A stretch of 64,000 nt of DNA, from assembly GCA_029570205.1 (NCBI GenBank), contig JAKQSI010000045.1:31498-95497 (forward strand). The letters are read 5' to 3'. Position 1 is the first letter of the stretch; each line of letters opens with the position of its first letter. This document shows, piece after piece, positions 63,558 to 64,000 of the stretch. The translations under genes and the position numbers were made by a program. This stretch comes from Candidatus Omnitrophota bacterium (GTDB taxonomy: Bacteria; Hinthialibacterota; Hinthialibacteria; Hinthialibacterales; JAKPRU01). The notes under the pieces are model-generated. The model worked only from the letters and a program-made list of their open reading frames with translations. It searched no databases and was not told the DNA's origin.

Positions 63558-64000
63558 GATGGAAAGCCTCCTTTTGTTCTATGACAACGTGGATTCCCTC
63601 TTCAAGGGGATTTGAACAACCTTTTTCCTGCCTGATGACCCCATAATAGCACAGGAGGTATGGCCCTGGCATCGAACCGAGAACCATGCCTCCTTTTTTC
63701 CGACACCCATGGGGGGAGATACCCAGTTTTTTCACAGGTTTGGAATCACCGTGAGGACCGTGTGTCGTGAGGCCCTTGAGAGAACACAAGTGGGGAAAAC
63801 AGAATACGTTCTATTCGCTTTTCCAACGTGATCCATTCCATTGTTGTCGGAACGGACGCACTGTGAACCGGAAAATCACCGGACCATGGCAAGGATTGAC
63901 CCCGCGGTCCGCTGGAGATGGTAGGACTCACCCGCATTTAAGGTGGGATATTGAGCCGAACGGGTGTACGTGTTCACGATATGGAACATCTTGTCGCCGG
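63558..64000. other. right edge of window, no supported gene
   Basis: Only short frames without ribosome-binding signals are visible. The stretch continues the island. Confidence 0.4.

Larger units (their letters stand above)
59642..64000. mobile_element. left end of a tRNA-Arg-integrated genomic island (continues past window)
   Basis: The region starts at the tRNA-Arg 3' end with an inward-facing tyrosine integrase, a small DNA-binding protein, an unknown 540-residue gene and a 70-residue gene. From ~61.2 kb base composition becomes noticeably more AT-rich than the rest of the window. No copy of the tRNA 3' end (attR) is seen before 64000, so the far end is outside. Confidence 0.65.

Noticed and set aside
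63590..63610. 10-nt match (GATTCCCTCT) to the tRNA-Arg 3' region as a possible attR
   Set aside because: Only 10 bases match and the following CGGCGC is absent; too short to be an attachment site.
63746..63937. 63-codon minus-strand frame near the right edge
   Set aside because: Ser/Pro-rich, no ribosome-binding site, no hydrophobic or motif structure.
1..64000. CRISPR array, rRNA operon or insertion sequence with transposase
   Set aside because: I saw no regularly spaced repeat array, no rRNA-like segment and no transposase motifs in any frame.

Overview
The window reads as chromosomal DNA of an uncultured Gram-negative bacterium. The outer membrane is implied by a lipid A acyltransferase with LptC/LptA-like genes. 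Exported proteins carry Sec, Tat and lipoprotein signals, and a flagellin-type Maf glycosyltransferase and a FliG-N-like protein hint at motility. Most of the window is moderately GC-rich; the last 2.5 kb is visibly more AT-rich. No ribosomal or other phylogenetic marker is present. I can only suggest a deep-branching candidate-phylum-like lineage (Sumerlaeota or Hydrogenedentota type) at low confidence.

Layout. 1-0.6 kb: 3' end of an unknown gene, then an untranslated stretch ending in a strong terminator. 0.7-6.3 kb: Tat-exported sugar isomerase-like protein, a DUF1638-hydantoinase fusion, a Nudix hydrolase and a serine beta-lactamase-fold hydrolase. 6.3-11.2 kb (minus strand): exported protein with phosphohistidine and PEP/pyruvate-dikinase ATP-binding domains, a sodium:solute symporter and a short DUF1080-like exported protein. 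11.4-13.7 kb: orphan sensor histidine kinase. 13.7-20.9 kb (minus): cell-envelope operon with a YfhO-type membrane protein carrying two ILEI domains, a Wzz-like protein, a rotamase-like lipoprotein and an anchored proline-rich protein. 21.1-27.5 kb: a 2138-residue secreted protein with its own terminator. 28.0-32.0 kb: LPS transport and acylation genes and CTP synthase. 32.2-37.1 kb: zinc-ribbon membrane protein, sugar epimerase, FliG-N-like protein, and a DUF362 / NapH-like / NapG-like iron-sulfur trio.

37.3-49.9 kb is the most coherent block: two converging operons for nonulosonic (sialic-acid-like) sugars. The plus operon has a Gfo/Idh/MocA dehydrogenase, a CMP-sugar synthetase, a divergent NeuB-family synthase and an APH-type kinase. 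The minus operon has a sulfotransferase, a DUF4910 peptidase-like protein, a methyltransferase, a PP-loop N-acetyl-sugar amidotransferase, a PseG-PseH fusion, PseI, and HisH/HisF paralogues that would feed ammonia to the amidotransferase. The Maf-type glycosyltransferase at 52.7 kb is the expected enzyme for placing such a sugar on flagellin. PseB, PseC and a confident PseF are not in the window.

50.3-59.3 kb: an orphan sugar-type ABC permease, a 29-residue basic peptide gene with an ideal ribosome-binding site, a DUF433/DUF5615 toxin-antitoxin pair, Maf, a Mut7-C protein, and a peptide-type ABC importer without ATPases. At 59.6 kb a tRNA-Arg(TCG) is followed by an inward-facing tyrosine integrase, a small DNA-binding protein, an unknown 540-residue protein and a 70-residue protein. 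This is the left end of an AT-richer genomic island that runs off the window. Two copies of a ~111-bp palindromic dispersed repeat (37.1 and 51.7 kb) flank the nonulosonate block.
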